Shown here: positions 8,558 through 17,433 of the stretch, piece by piece
How the letters are laid out: the number at the start of each line of letters is the position of its first letter
Numbering within the stretch: position 1 is the first letter of the stretch
Assembly (NCBI GenBank): GCA_964424715.1
Contig: CAYRJW010000002.1
Coordinates: 1 to 64,000, forward strand
Origin: JAMHZE01 sp964424715
GTDB lineage: Bacteria; Pseudomonadota; Alphaproteobacteria; Rickettsiales; UBA8987
Direction of reading: 5' to 3'
Length of the DNA: 64,000 bases
Notes under the pieces: generated by a model
What the model was told of the DNA's origin: nothing
What the model saw: only the letters and a program-made list of their open reading frames with translations
Databases searched by the model: none
Made by a program: the position numbers and the translations under genes

Positions 8558-9877
8558 TTAATTCTCGATCAAATTGTTATTCTTAACAAATTCGTTTGTC
8601 AGTTCTTTAAACACATCGCCGCGATGTTCGTAATTCTTAAATTCATCAAAAGATGCGCAGGCCGGTGAAAGTAATACTATTGATTGCTTGTTTTTGCCCT
8701 GTTCCAGCGCAAGTGATGCAGCGGCTGCGAAAGCTTCCTTAAAAGTTTTTGTCTGAGTATGATTCTTATATCCCGCCGTTTTATATGTATCCACAAATTC
8801 TGCACCGGCCTGACCATAAAAGAATGCATGGGCGATCTTGCCAAAATATTTTTCCAGCTTCTTTATTCCGCCTTCCTTGGGAACCCCGCCGGCAAGCCAG
8901 AATATATTATCGAATGTTTTAAGCGCCGGTTCTGTGGCTTCGGCATTTGTGGCCTTGGAATCATTTATGAATTTTATTTCGCTGTTCCCGAAAACCAGTT
9001 TTATCCTGTGATCCAGTCCTTTGAAGGTTTTTATCGCGGCGATTATCTTATCATCATCCAGCCCCAGAGATTTACACGCGAAGAACGCCGCAATGATATT
9101 CTGCCTGTTATGCTCGCCCGGAAGATATGGGAATGAATGGGCTTTTAGCAGATGCCCGGTAGAAACATAAGTTACCAGATTAACCGGGGAATTCTTTTCA
9201 AGATCATCAGCTATTTTTTTTGTGATGTCTTGATCGATGCAGATTATCGCGACATCATCTTCATTCAGATTTTTAAATATCTCCCTTTTAGACTGCTCAT
9301 ACCGTTCAAAACTGCCATACCTGTCAATATGGTCCGGAGTAATATTTAGCAGAACAGTAATATCGAATTTCGCTTTTTTCAGCAGGTCTATCTGGTAAGA
9401 AGATGTTTCAAGCACGAATACGCTTGGCCTGTTAGCATCAAGTTCCAGCGCGGCGATACCTATGTTGCCACCCAGCTGCGCATCCATCCCAAGCTCTTTC
9501 AGTGCATGATGTATAAGCGCGGTAGTGGTTGATTTTCCGTTAGTGCCGGTAATCCCAATGAATTTTGCACCTTTGGCAGAATTACGGAACAGCACTTCGA
9601 TATCGCAGATAACCTCAACATTATTCTGGTTCGCAAGTTCAACCACGCGGTGCGGTTTTGGGAATATCAGCGGCACGCCTGGGGCAAGTATTACGGCTTC
9701 CAGCTCTTTCCACGGCCATTTTTCAATATCAAGTGCGGTGGTGTTCACAACATCAAAGCTATTCACGGTCTGTGGGCTATCGTCCCAGAAATAAACATCA
9801 TAGCCTTTATTCCTGAAATAGAATGCCGAGGCGTGTCCGCTTTTTCCTAATCCGAATATGCCAACTTTCTTTGTCAT
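8558..9877 (-). CDS. murD: UDP-N-acetylmuramoylalanine--D-glutamate ligase
   Basis: MurD adds D-Glu to UDP-MurNAc-L-Ala in cytoplasmic peptidoglycan precursor synthesis. The 439-residue product has the N-terminal nucleotide fold (FGLGKSGHASAF), the Mur ligase ATP loop GITGTNGKSTTTA near residue 113, and the C-terminal ligase domain (NDSKATNAEA, LSPACASFDEF). Unusually it is not in a dcw cluster: its upstream neighbour is rppH, with the rppH stop and the murD start meeting at base 9877, so the two are probably co-transcribed. Confidence 0.96.
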   Translation of the reverse strand: MTKKVGIFGLGKSGHASAFYFRNKGYDVYFWDDSPQTVNSFDVVNTTALDIEKWPWKELEAVILAPGVPLIFPKPHRVVELANQNNVEVICDIEVLFRNSAKGAKFIGITGTNGKSTTTALIHHALKELGMDAQLGGNIGIAALELDANRPSVFVLETSSYQIDLLKKAKFDITVLLNITPDHIDRYGSFERYEQSKREIFKNLNEDDVAIICIDQDITKKIADDLEKNSPVNLVTYVSTGHLLKAHSFPYLPGEHNRQNIIAAFFACKSLGLDDDKIIAAIKTFKGLDHRIKLVFGNSEIKFINDSKATNAEATEPALKTFDNIFWLAGGVPKEGGIKKLEKYFGKIAHAFFYGQAGAEFVDTYKTAGYKNHTQTKTFKEAFAAAASLALEQGKNKQSIVLLSPACASFDEFKNYEHRGDVFKELTNEFVKNNNLIEN

Positions 9878-10359
9878 TATTTTTTTAGATGATCCTTAAA
9901 TTCGATAAGCAGTGCTGTGTACAGGTCGCGTTTGAATGGTACTATTATATTGGGTAAAGTATCCGGGCTGGCCCAGTGCCATTTGCGGAATTCCGGTTCG
10001 GCGGTATTTATATTTATCTCGCTGTCATCGCCTAAGAACTTTGCGAGGAACCACATTTGTGTTTGTCCGCGGAACTGGCCGTTCCAGAATTTCGGTATCA
10101 GAAAATCCGGGATATCGTATGAATACCAGTTACCTGCTTTGGCGATTATCTCAATATTATTCGTACCGATCTCTTCTTTCAATTCGCGGAATGCAGCCAC
10201 TTCCGGTTCTTCGCCTTCATCAATACCGCCCTGCGGCATCTGCCAGGCATCGGCCTTGTTATCTAGTCTCTGGCCCACGAAAACATCGCCGCTCTTATTC
10301 CTAAGCATCACACCAACGCATTTTCGGTAGGATAATTTTTCTCTGTCGATAACGGTCAT
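9877..10359 (-). CDS. rppH: RNA pyrophosphohydrolase (Nudix)
   Basis: RppH removes pyrophosphate from 5'-triphosphate RNA and starts mRNA decay. The 160-residue protein has the full Nudix box GGIDEGEEPEVAAFRELKEE (about residues 44-63) preceded by WQMPQ, and the downstream WY and Q-x-W-F pattern typical of RppH/NudH. It lies between the deacetylase (9 bases upstream) and murD (contact at the stop/start), so all three form one transcription unit. Confidence 0.94.
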   Translation of the reverse strand: MTVIDREKLSYRKCVGVMLRNKSGDVFVGQRLDNKADAWQMPQGGIDEGEEPEVAAFRELKEEIGTNNIEIIAKAGNWYSYDIPDFLIPKFWNGQFRGQTQMWFLAKFLGDDSEININTAEPEFRKWHWASPDTLPNIIVPFKRDLYTALLIEFKDHLKK

Positions 10360-10368
10360 TTTGGGAGA

Positions 10369-11487
10369 TCAGTTATTTGTTATAAAATATGATACCGGCG
10401 CTATCTGTATGTTCGGGCCAATATTCTCATCAAGCCATTGCTGTAATATCTTTATCGAAAGCTCGTTAGGGCTTACCGCGATCACCAGGCGTTTTTTCTT
10501 TATCACCAGCTCTTCTTTTATGATGTTCAGTTTCTCCAGTATCTTTTCTTCGTTAAGTTCCTCATCTATCAGATAATCCACGGCGAATGTATCGGTAGCG
10601 AAGGGCTTTACATCGTTCTCAAGGTTTGCATTAGTAGTATTGCGGAAGAATCCGAAGAATACATTTCTTTCGGTTATCTTTTTCAGCAGTGGTGAAAGCT
10701 TATCGAAGCGGCTGGTGATTATCTCATCGTTGTTGGCAAGCAGGCCGATATAATTTTTTGCTGAATTTGCAGTAGAGCCGAAATGCGAAAGGTTCTGTAT
10801 CTCGTCATAATTAGCCTGAATAGAAAGCGGGCCGCCATCTTTCAGTGGGTAGGTGCTTGGATTGAATATGACATTCAGCAGAACCTGTCTGCCATCACGT
10901 ATGGCAAAATCTATCTTTTTCTGCAGCTCATCGGAATATGGTGAGAACGCGAAGGAAACCTCTTTCGGCAGGTTCCTTGCATTATCAAGTTCGCTTTTCA
11001 TCATGCCTATCTCAGTAACTATTATGGAAAGATTGGCCGCCTTGTAATCAAGCGATATGACTGCCTTGCTTGCGGCCTTAGGGGCTTCTTCAGCTGGTTT
11101 GGTCTCCTGCTCTTTGTCTGCGCTGGTGTCCGGCATCGGGCCGATGAAATCTTCCTTGTTTATTTCAGGCATCGGGCCGATGAAATCCTCGGGCTTAACT
11201 TCTGTTTTTTCCGGGAGTGGAGTGCCAAGTGCTTTGGATCTTCTGAGTGCCAACTCCTCATCGCTGATGTCGTTCAGTTCCAGTTTGTTATTATCCTTGG
11301 CTGCGATATTTATTATGCGCCCCTGTGCAAAGAGTTCCGCGTTTTTCCCGGAATATACCTTATAGAAACTCACCAGCTGGAAAACCACCAGCGCCACCAC
11401 AAGCAGGTTGATGGCGATCACGGCTTTGTTGATCATCTTCATCTTCTGCGGGCTGATATTGCCTTTTTGCTCTGGATTCTCTGCCAT
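10369..11487 (-). CDS. Divergent polysaccharide deacetylase family protein
   Basis: The 372-residue product has a cytoplasmic N terminus, one membrane anchor (AVIAINLLVVALVVFQLVSF, about residues 28-47), a linker, and a C-terminal divergent polysaccharide deacetylase domain (formerly DUF610) from about residue 145 (LSIIVTEIGM ... VSFAFSPYSD). In this family an aspartate often follows the first strand; here that position reads TEIG, so activity is uncertain. The linker holds an imperfect tandem repeat (EDFIGPMPEINK then EDFIGPMPDTSA, near residues 82-106). Adjacency to rppH is conserved in alphaproteobacteria. Confidence 0.85.
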   Translation of the reverse strand: MAENPEQKGNISPQKMKMINKAVIAINLLVVALVVFQLVSFYKVYSGKNAELFAQGRIINIAAKDNNKLELNDISDEELALRRSKALGTPLPEKTEVKPEDFIGPMPEINKEDFIGPMPDTSADKEQETKPAEEAPKAASKAVISLDYKAANLSIIVTEIGMMKSELDNARNLPKEVSFAFSPYSDELQKKIDFAIRDGRQVLLNVIFNPSTYPLKDGGPLSIQANYDEIQNLSHFGSTANSAKNYIGLLANNDEIITSRFDKLSPLLKKITERNVFFGFFRNTTNANLENDVKPFATDTFAVDYLIDEELNEEKILEKLNIIKEELVIKKKRLVIAVSPNELSIKILQQWLDENIGPNIQIAPVSYFITNN

Positions 11488-11576
11488 TTTCTTTATCTTG
11501 TGAGCTTATTTACTAATTTAGTTTTAATAATCATTATAAATAAATTATAATTATCTTTAAATCTACAAGGTTTTTA

Positions 11577-13052
11577 TTGCCCGATAAAATTAAAGATACC
11601 AATGAAAGGCTCGCCAAGGCAAAGGTGATCGAAGGAATGCTTGTTGAGCTTGATATGAGCCGCGAGGAACTCATCAAGCTTATCAAGGCCATGATGGAGC
11701 GCTCGGTTTCTGAAGGGAAGGTGGAAGATGTTGATATCAGCCAGCTGGCGGAACGCGCTGCAGGCGGTGATAGCGAATATATGGCAAGATATTTAAGCCT
11801 TGAGCAATTGCGGGAGCTTAACATTCATATCAGCTATGCCTTCAGCCTGAAAAGGGCAAAAGACCTTGGCCTTATCCCAGATCTTGATAAAATATCACAG
11901 CTTATATCTTTGGCGAATATCAGCAAACTGCTTCCAGAAGGGAAGGCTGTGGCTAACGGAAAGATGCAGCCACTTTCTTCTGTCCAGCTCGGTAAAATAA
12001 GCGGTGAGCTTAATTCCATGATAAGCGGCCGCAGCTACCAGAGCCAGGAGGCCATGAATAAAAATTCCCTGATGATGAATGATCCCAACGATCAGAACAA
12101 CCAGAACTCCTCGGTGAATGTTGTAAAGCGCGTTACCGGTATGATAAGGATGCAGATGCAGGCCATCGGCGTAGCGGCGGGTGCCATGATATCCGGCGCG
12201 CCGGTGCCGGCACAGTTACAGGCGAACCAGATACAGAACCTTGCCAATACTGCTGCCCGCATAAACTCCCACATGCGCCGCCATGAACGGCAGATGAAAA
12301 AGATAGCGCCGGAGGTTTCCTCTTTGAGTCACAGAAAGGGGCAGGTATTCGCCACCGTAAGGACCACAGGCGGTGAGCGTGAGGTGAAGCTTTCCGATCA
12401 CTTGCGGGAAAATAAGAAACTCACCCCGCAGGCTGAAAAGATACTGAATAATTTTATGCTCGCTGGTGATAAGCTTGAACTTACGCTGGAAAGCATATCA
12501 AAAGCATCACCTGATATAAGATCCCTGCAATTCAGTGCTACGGGAAAATTACAGGTTACGGCAGAAACCGAGGGTAAGTTAAAAATAGTTAATATCGCCG
12601 ATTATATAAACGATCTTACCCGTAACATAGATAAACTGAAAAATGCGGTCGACAATAAAAAGAGCGAACTGGAGACAAAAAGATCTGATATAGAAAGAGC
12701 CAAGGACCTTACCAGAGGCCCCGAGCTTGATAATGCGAACCTTGCTAATGCTAAAATATCATCTGAAGAACTGCTGAAATATTCCCGCGCGCAGGAAGTA
12801 AGATCCGACGGTTTGAATGAAAAGACCGAAAAGAAAGAGGTAAAGCGGGTAGGGGATGAACTCATAAAACTTGATGCCATGAGCGATAAGGCCAGAATGC
12901 TGGAATCATTGAAAGGCACTACCGAGATGAAGGCCATAGAATCCTCCATGAAAGATGTAATGAAGCACATGGAGGAAGCGCAAACCAATAAAGACCTGCT
13001 TGATAATCTCAAAAAAGATTTGTCGAAAGGTAAGTTTCTGGATAAAAGCTAA
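11577..13052 (+). CDS. Uncharacterised helical / coiled-coil protein
   Basis: This is a 491-residue protein I do not recognise. The best start is a TTG at 11577, 6 bases after an AAGG Shine-Dalgarno word (11567-11570); no in-frame ATG occurs until residue 21. It is highly charged, rich in Lys, Glu, Leu, Ser and Met, with no signal peptide. A short hydrophobic patch lies near residues 200-215 (MQAIGVAAGAMISGAPVPA). Residues 330-490 are predicted long helices (ADYINDLTRNIDKLKNAVDN and similar). It is followed 27 bases later by an MHS transporter, so the two may be co-transcribed. A scaffold or cytoskeletal role is possible but only a guess. Confidence 0.75.
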   Translation: MPDKIKDTNERLAKAKVIEGMLVELDMSREELIKLIKAMMERSVSEGKVEDVDISQLAERAAGGDSEYMARYLSLEQLRELNIHISYAFSLKRAKDLGLIPDLDKISQLISLANISKLLPEGKAVANGKMQPLSSVQLGKISGELNSMISGRSYQSQEAMNKNSLMMNDPNDQNNQNSSVNVVKRVTGMIRMQMQAIGVAAGAMISGAPVPAQLQANQIQNLANTAARINSHMRRHERQMKKIAPEVSSLSHRKGQVFATVRTTGGEREVKLSDHLRENKKLTPQAEKILNNFMLAGDKLELTLESISKASPDIRSLQFSATGKLQVTAETEGKLKIVNIADYINDLTRNIDKLKNAVDNKKSELETKRSDIERAKDLTRGPELDNANLANAKISSEELLKYSRAQEVRSDGLNEKTEKKEVKRVGDELIKLDAMSDKARMLESLKGTTEMKAIESSMKDVMKHMEEAQTNKDLLDNLKKDLSKGKFLDKS

Positions 13053-13079
13053 AAAACACTTCAATAAAAATATAAAATT

Positions 13080-14339
13080 ATGGCGTCTATCAAAAGAGTA
13101 ATAGCATCAACAATGGTCGGTAATGGGCTGGAATGGTATGATTATGCGCTTTATGGCACATTCACCGCACTTATCAGCAAGCATTTCTTTCCAGCCGGTG
13201 ATGATGCCGTGGCTCTGATAGCCACCTTCGGCATATTCGCCGTCGGCTTCCTGATGCGCCCCATCGGTGCGATATTCTTCGGTTTCATTGGTGATAAATA
13301 TGGTCGCAAGAACGCGCTTTCTCTTTCGATATTAATGATGGCCTTTCCAACCGCCTGTATAGGCCTGCTTCCCACATACAGCGTAATCGGTATCTGGGCA
13401 CCGATATTGCTCACCATCATCCGGCTGGTGCAGGGCGTTGCCATAGGCGGCGAGTTTGGTGGTTCGATAGTTTACATGGTCGAACATTCCACCGAGAAAA
13501 ATAAAAACCTTATCGGCAGCCTTTCTATAATCAGTATGCTGATAGGTCTGCTTGCTGGCGCGGCCATTTCAACCGGCCTTTCCGAGTTCATGACGCCTGA
13601 GGATTTTAATTCCTACGGGTGGCGCATACCATTCATACTAGGCTTTTTCATTGGTATAGTTGGCCTTTACATCCGTACCAAGCTTGATGAAAGCCCTGCC
13701 TTCATGGATGCCAAAGGTGCCGGCCACTTATGCGATAGGCCAGTGAAAGAAGCCATCCGCCATAATTATAAAGAGATATTACTGGGCATGGGCATCTATC
13801 TTTCCGTCACCATCCCATTCTACATACAAACCGTTTTTATGAATAGCTTCATGGTAAAATATCTTGGCTTTCCCACCAGAGATGCTTTGATAATATTTAC
13901 CGTAAGCCTGCTGGTGATGATGGTGATAACCCCGATATCCGCCATTCTGTGTGATAAGAAAGACCGTGAGAATATCTTAAAACTGGTGCTGATAACCTAT
14001 ATCCTCTTCGCCATCCCGTATATTTACCTGCTGGATTACAAAACTTTTACCTTCGCCCTTATATCGCAAATGATATTCTCTGCGATACTAGCCTTTTACC
14101 TCGCCCCCATCCCAACCCTTATGGTGGATATATTCCCCTGCAAAACCCGCTATACCGGAATGTCCCTTTCCTGCAACCTAGCCGCCGCAATATTCGGCGG
14201 AACAGCGCCAATGGTGATAACAAAACTGATAACCAGCACCGACTCAAACTACCCTATCTCATATTATGTTATATTCGCCGCGGTGGTATCCTTCATCTGC
14301 ATAACGCGGGTTAGGACGAGGTTTCATTACAATATCTAA
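13080..14339 (+). CDS. MFS transporter, metabolite:H+ symporter (ProP-like) family
   Basis: The 419-residue membrane protein begins VGNGLEWYDYALYG, a hallmark of the metabolite:H+ symporter branch of the major facilitator superfamily (ProP, KgtP, ShiA). The loop 2-3 motif GDKYGRKNAL and the TM4 motif RLVQGVAIGGEFGGS are present, with about 12 membrane segments. Substrates in this branch are usually compatible solutes or organic acids; the sequence does not say which. The gene is about 80 residues shorter than E. coli ProP because it has no C-terminal coiled coil. Confidence 0.88.
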   Translation: MASIKRVIASTMVGNGLEWYDYALYGTFTALISKHFFPAGDDAVALIATFGIFAVGFLMRPIGAIFFGFIGDKYGRKNALSLSILMMAFPTACIGLLPTYSVIGIWAPILLTIIRLVQGVAIGGEFGGSIVYMVEHSTEKNKNLIGSLSIISMLIGLLAGAAISTGLSEFMTPEDFNSYGWRIPFILGFFIGIVGLYIRTKLDESPAFMDAKGAGHLCDRPVKEAIRHNYKEILLGMGIYLSVTIPFYIQTVFMNSFMVKYLGFPTRDALIIFTVSLLVMMVITPISAILCDKKDRENILKLVLITYILFAIPYIYLLDYKTFTFALISQMIFSAILAFYLAPIPTLMVDIFPCKTRYTGMSLSCNLAAAIFGGTAPMVITKLITSTDSNYPISYYVIFAAVVSFICITRVRTRFHYNI

Positions 14340-14363
14340 TTGAAAAATATAAATTAATCACCA

Positions 14364-14395
14364 TTAACGGTTTCTTAACTTTTTTGTGGTATAAT
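14364..14395 (+). promoter_or_regulatory. Promoter with CtrA-type box and extended -10, for the gene at 14451
   Basis: TTAAC at 14364 and TTAAC at 14375 form a perfect TTAA-N7-TTAAC CtrA site, followed after 7 bases by the extended -10 TGGTATAAT (14387-14395). A further TTAA half-site lies at 14354. The expected transcription start is near 14402, giving a leader of about 50 bases before the GTG at 14451. Spacing and sequence match 7401-7432 almost base for base. Confidence 0.75.
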
Positions 14396-14450
14396 GGGTC
14401 ATCACGAATTATAATATTGCGCGATAGTTTTAAGAAAGCAGGGGTTTACG

Positions 14451-16106
14451 GTGTCACCAAAAGTTTATGAAAACAATGAAGAGGCAGTAAAAGATCTGCT
14501 GGAAACATTGTTTGAGAATGAATATGAAGAGCTTGTCAGGGATTTTAACGGAACTAACAAATCAAGTTTCTCCGTAACCGTTGCTGACAAAAACATATTT
14601 CTTTCTATAGATGAGCCTGAGACCAGCGCAACACATTCGCTTGGGTTTGAAAGGGCAAAGCGTAAGCATAATTTTTTATCTGCAGCATCACAGAACATAG
14701 AAGACGATCCTATTTTTGACAATACTGACTATGCCGCTATTGCAAAAGAGCAAGGCATAAAAGAAGTAGATAAAATAGATGCAAGGCACAAGGTGGAAGC
14801 AAATTTCCCGCGCTATTTTGAAAATGACCGGGAGGCTGTTTTTGAGATACATGTATGGAATAAAGATAGAACAGAGGTTTTAAGAAAAGCGGTTACTATA
14901 ACGCATAACTATGTTGCAAATGAAGCTGGCGAAGTTCTCTCTCATGAAGAGGGGGAAGAATTCAATGAACCGCACACGGCATATATTTTCGGCAAGGCTT
15001 ATGCAGCCGTGTTTGAGCGTCTTGCAAAAAAATACAATATTGACAGATTAAAAGAAGAACTCGGTGAGATAGACTCCTACAGCCCTGAACTGGCTTTGGC
15101 GCATTTGTCCATTATACATCCTAATCCTGAGCAGATAAGGAATATAGGTTATGGATTCTTTTATAATGATGCCAAGCGTGAGATCATAGAAAACGATAAA
15201 GGGTTTATCTCTGAATATGAAGGCAAGCTAAAGGAATATAAGGAAAAGCTGAAAGGATATAAAAAAAAGTTATATAAGGCTAATTCTTATGCAAGTGTGA
15301 ACGAGGAATTTGAGCTGAAAGAGCCTTATGAGGGGTTTAAAAAAGAATATGATGATCTTGAAAAAGAATATGGCAATTTCAGAAAAGAATATGACAAGGT
15401 TCTCAGGTGCAATGCAAAAATAAGGGCGGACGCCATAGATAAAGATGTTCTGTATCAAAAGGGCGAAGATATCGTATCGGGCTTTAAAGATACGGCGCAG
15501 TCAGTTTATGATAGCTACTCTAAAATAGGCGATGAATTAAGTGTCGGTCCCGTTCATATTGATCCATGGACCGATAATATAATAAGACATTTTATGTCCT
15601 GGGGAGCAAATGTTGAAAATAGGCACAACCATATACCTAACCCGACTTCAAAATATAATCCCAATTCAGTGATAACCTCTAAATTAATAGATAATGATAA
15701 TGCCGGTGTAAGCTATCGGGCCATGGATATTGCGCTTACATTGAATGCTATGTCCGGAATAACTCTTGATCAAAAAAATAAAACTGTATCCTTCACTGAA
15801 TCCGGCAAGGCTCTTCTGCGTGGTGCAGATGAAGTAAGGCATCTGGAAGCTAATTTTGAAAAAAATATATTATTACTAGTTTCCGCAGCAAAGGTCATGG
15901 TAGGTAATATGCGTTTAGGTAAATATGCCCATGAGGATTTTGATAAAAGATGGCCGATAAAGCAGATAGAAGAAGCAAAATCATTTGTTGAAGCTTTTAA
16001 AGAAGGATGGAAAGTAGATCTGAATTTTTTAACTCCCCCTCAAACTCTTGTTGCAAGCGATTCACGATATACTCGCCTGAAAACAAGATTTCCTCAACTG
16101 GCGTAA
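14451..16106 (+). CDS. Uncharacterised acidic, lysine/glutamate-rich protein
   Basis: This is a 551-residue protein with no domain I can name. The start is a GTG at 14451 after an AGGGG Shine-Dalgarno word; the first in-frame ATG comes much later. No signal peptide or membrane helix is visible. Around residues 255-320 there is a charged coiled coil of near-repeats (EYEGKLKEYKEKLKGYKKKL, then YEGFKKEYDDLEKEYGNFRK). The rest is mixed helix and loop. It has a strong promoter with a CtrA-type box (14364-14395), stands alone, and is followed by the minus-strand tRNA genes. A secreted effector or structural role cannot be told from sequence. Confidence 0.75.
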   Translation: MSPKVYENNEEAVKDLLETLFENEYEELVRDFNGTNKSSFSVTVADKNIFLSIDEPETSATHSLGFERAKRKHNFLSAASQNIEDDPIFDNTDYAAIAKEQGIKEVDKIDARHKVEANFPRYFENDREAVFEIHVWNKDRTEVLRKAVTITHNYVANEAGEVLSHEEGEEFNEPHTAYIFGKAYAAVFERLAKKYNIDRLKEELGEIDSYSPELALAHLSIIHPNPEQIRNIGYGFFYNDAKREIIENDKGFISEYEGKLKEYKEKLKGYKKKLYKANSYASVNEEFELKEPYEGFKKEYDDLEKEYGNFRKEYDKVLRCNAKIRADAIDKDVLYQKGEDIVSGFKDTAQSVYDSYSKIGDELSVGPVHIDPWTDNIIRHFMSWGANVENRHNHIPNPTSKYNPNSVITSKLIDNDNAGVSYRAMDIALTLNAMSGITLDQKNKTVSFTESGKALLRGADEVRHLEANFEKNILLLVSAAKVMVGNMRLGKYAHEDFDKRWPIKQIEEAKSFVEAFKEGWKVDLNFLTPPQTLVASDSRYTRLKTRFPQLA

Positions 16107-16118
16107 GCCCTAAGAGCT

Positions 16119-16205
16119 TGGTGCGGTTAAGAGGACTTGAACCTCCACACCCGTAAGGGTATATGGACCTGAACCATACGCGTCTGCCAATTCCGCCATA
16201 ACCGC
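16119..16205 (-). tRNA. tRNA-Leu (anticodon CAG)
   Basis: On the minus strand the acceptor GCGGTTA (16205-16199) pairs with TAACCGC (16129-16123), followed by discriminator A and an encoded CCA (16121-16119). The D arm (GGCGGAATTGGCAGACGC) and the five-base anticodon stem TATGG/CCATA enclose the loop TTCAGGT with anticodon CAG at 16171-16169. The long variable arm (ACCCTTACGGGT) is the class II feature of leucine tRNA, and the T arm is GGAGGTTCAAGTCCTC. All helices pair, so the gene looks functional. It decodes CUG. Confidence 0.95.
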
Positions 16206-16254
16206 ATTCTTTTAGCAGCGCTACCATTAACACTGATTTTATTTTGTACAAGTG

Positions 16255-16325
16255 AAAATTTGAGGGTGGCTTGCCGAGCCGTAGCCCGCCTACGTTCGTG
16301 CTGAACTTCGTCGAGGCAGCCTTCT
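16255..16325. repeat. GC-rich intergenic repeat between the two tRNA-Leu genes
   Basis: The 159-base spacer between the tRNAs contains GAGGGTGGCTTGCCGAGCCG, GTAGCCCGCCTACG and TCGTCGAGGCAGCC, an imperfect palindrome far richer in GC than the flanks. Elements with words of this kind (GAGCCGTAGC, CGAGGCAGGC) are dispersed repeats in several alphaproteobacterial genomes, from memory. No gene is visible. Confidence 0.4.
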
Positions 16326-16364
16326 TCCAAATTCGGTTCAAGTGAAACTCATTAAGGCGAAGGC

Positions 16365-16449
16365 TGGTGCGGATAAGAAGACTCGAACTTCCACGATGTT
16401 ACTCGCTACCACCTCAAGGTAGTGCGTCTACCAATTCCGCCATATCCGC
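16365..16449 (-). tRNA. tRNA-Leu (anticodon GAG)
   Basis: Minus strand: acceptor GCGGATA (16449-16443) pairs with TATCCGC (16375-16369), followed by discriminator A and encoded CCA (16367-16365). The anticodon stem CTACC/GGTAG encloses loop TTGAGGT, anticodon GAG at 16415-16413, reading CUC and CUU. The long variable arm (GCGAGTAACATCGT) and T arm (GGAAGTTCGAGTCTTC) fit a leucine tRNA. It shares the GGCGGAATTGG D arm with the neighbouring tRNA-Leu(CAG), so the two are probably an ancient duplication and one transcript. Confidence 0.95.
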
Positions 16450-16496
16450 ATATTTGCAAGCATTTAATGCCTGAAACTGCTTAAGTCAAGATTATA

Positions 16497-17369
16497 CTAA
16501 GATACGAGATGGGTTCTATCCAGTCTCATTTTATGAAATTCCCTGTTATAAGGAATGTCATGGCAACCGGTTTTCATGTTCCACTCAAGAACCCCGACAG
16601 GTGATGCTATCTCGGCCTGTTTGCGTATCTGGTCTATGGCTGCGATGGTATCATACATGAACTTATCAGCTTTCACCCAATCCGGCTTTTGTATTCCTAT
16701 ACTCGTTTCTTTATTATCTATCTTGTAAGATAATATCAGGGTCTTTTTAAGATATTCCACGGTCCTTTCCTGTGAATATCTTATGTTGTTATTTTTTGAT
16801 GTATAAAAATAACCGACCTTCAGGATGGAAATATCTTTTAATTCGTCACTCATCTTACTATGTGCGCCAATTTTAGTATGATTGCCGGTTTTTGTATTTA
16901 GTAAGGTTTCAACAAGATCCGGGCTTGATATAAGTTCTAAATTCACTAACGCATTGATCCTGGGGTTAGGTATTGGTTTTTTTGGCACAAACACAGAGTT
17001 ATCCAGATTGGCTAATTCAGATGGTGATATAATGGGATTGTCAGATGTCATAGAATAAATGACCTCATCGGCGCTTAAGGTTATGTCTGTCTGTTTTAAG
17101 GAGGGGGTATTCTTCAGCTCCTTAAGGAGCTGGGCAGCAAAAGCATCTGCTGAAGGTTTAGTAGGATTTCTTTTTGGAATGTATACAATTATAGGATCAT
17201 TATTATTCAGGTCTAAATTTATAACGATCTTGGTCTTATTTTTTGATACGCCCGACCGTATCGAGATCTTTTCTGCATTTAGTAAGTCAGGAAGATTCCT
17301 AAGTAATATATGATCTCTTATAATGGTTGAGTGATTATTAGCACTATTATCAATAGAATAGACCGGCAT
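16497..17369 (-). CDS. Uncharacterised protein
   Basis: This 290-residue protein is not recognised. It has no signal peptide or membrane helix, and is rich in Asn, Lys, Ile and Ser. Alternating hydrophobic strands (TKIVINLDLNNNDPIIVYIP near residues 45-65) suggest a small beta domain, followed by a Pro/Ser-rich middle and a helical C-terminal third. The start ATG at 17369 follows an extended -10 (17397-17405). It lies between the tRNA-Leu pair and ftsH, and has its own promoter. Composition resembles the orphans at 7032 and 14451. Confidence 0.7.
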   Translation of the reverse strand: MPVYSIDNSANNHSTIIRDHILLRNLPDLLNAEKISIRSGVSKNKTKIVINLDLNNNDPIIVYIPKRNPTKPSADAFAAQLLKELKNTPSLKQTDITLSADEVIYSMTSDNPIISPSELANLDNSVFVPKKPIPNPRINALVNLELISSPDLVETLLNTKTGNHTKIGAHSKMSDELKDISILKVGYFYTSKNNNIRYSQERTVEYLKKTLILSYKIDNKETSIGIQKPDWVKADKFMYDTIAAIDQIRKQAEIASPVGVLEWNMKTGCHDIPYNREFHKMRLDRTHLVS

Positions 17370-17396
17370 AGTTTCCCCAGTTAAATTGATCGGGGT

Positions 17397-17423
17397 ACTA
17401 TACCATAATTATAACCATAAACC
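17397..17423 (-). promoter_or_regulatory. Extended -10 promoter for the gene at 16497-17369
   Basis: On the minus strand GGTTTA (17423-17418) is followed after 12 bases by TGGTATAGT (17405-17397). The GGTTTM-N12-TGGTAT arrangement is the same as at 7401-7432 and 14364-14395, but the flanking TTAA half-sites of the CtrA box are not conserved here. Confidence 0.5.
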
Positions 17424-17433
17424 AATAGGTTAA

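Noticed and set aside
16255..16325. Third tRNA or small RNA between the tRNA-Leu genes
   Set aside because: No cloverleaf can be drawn; the GC-rich palindrome looks like a dispersed repeat.
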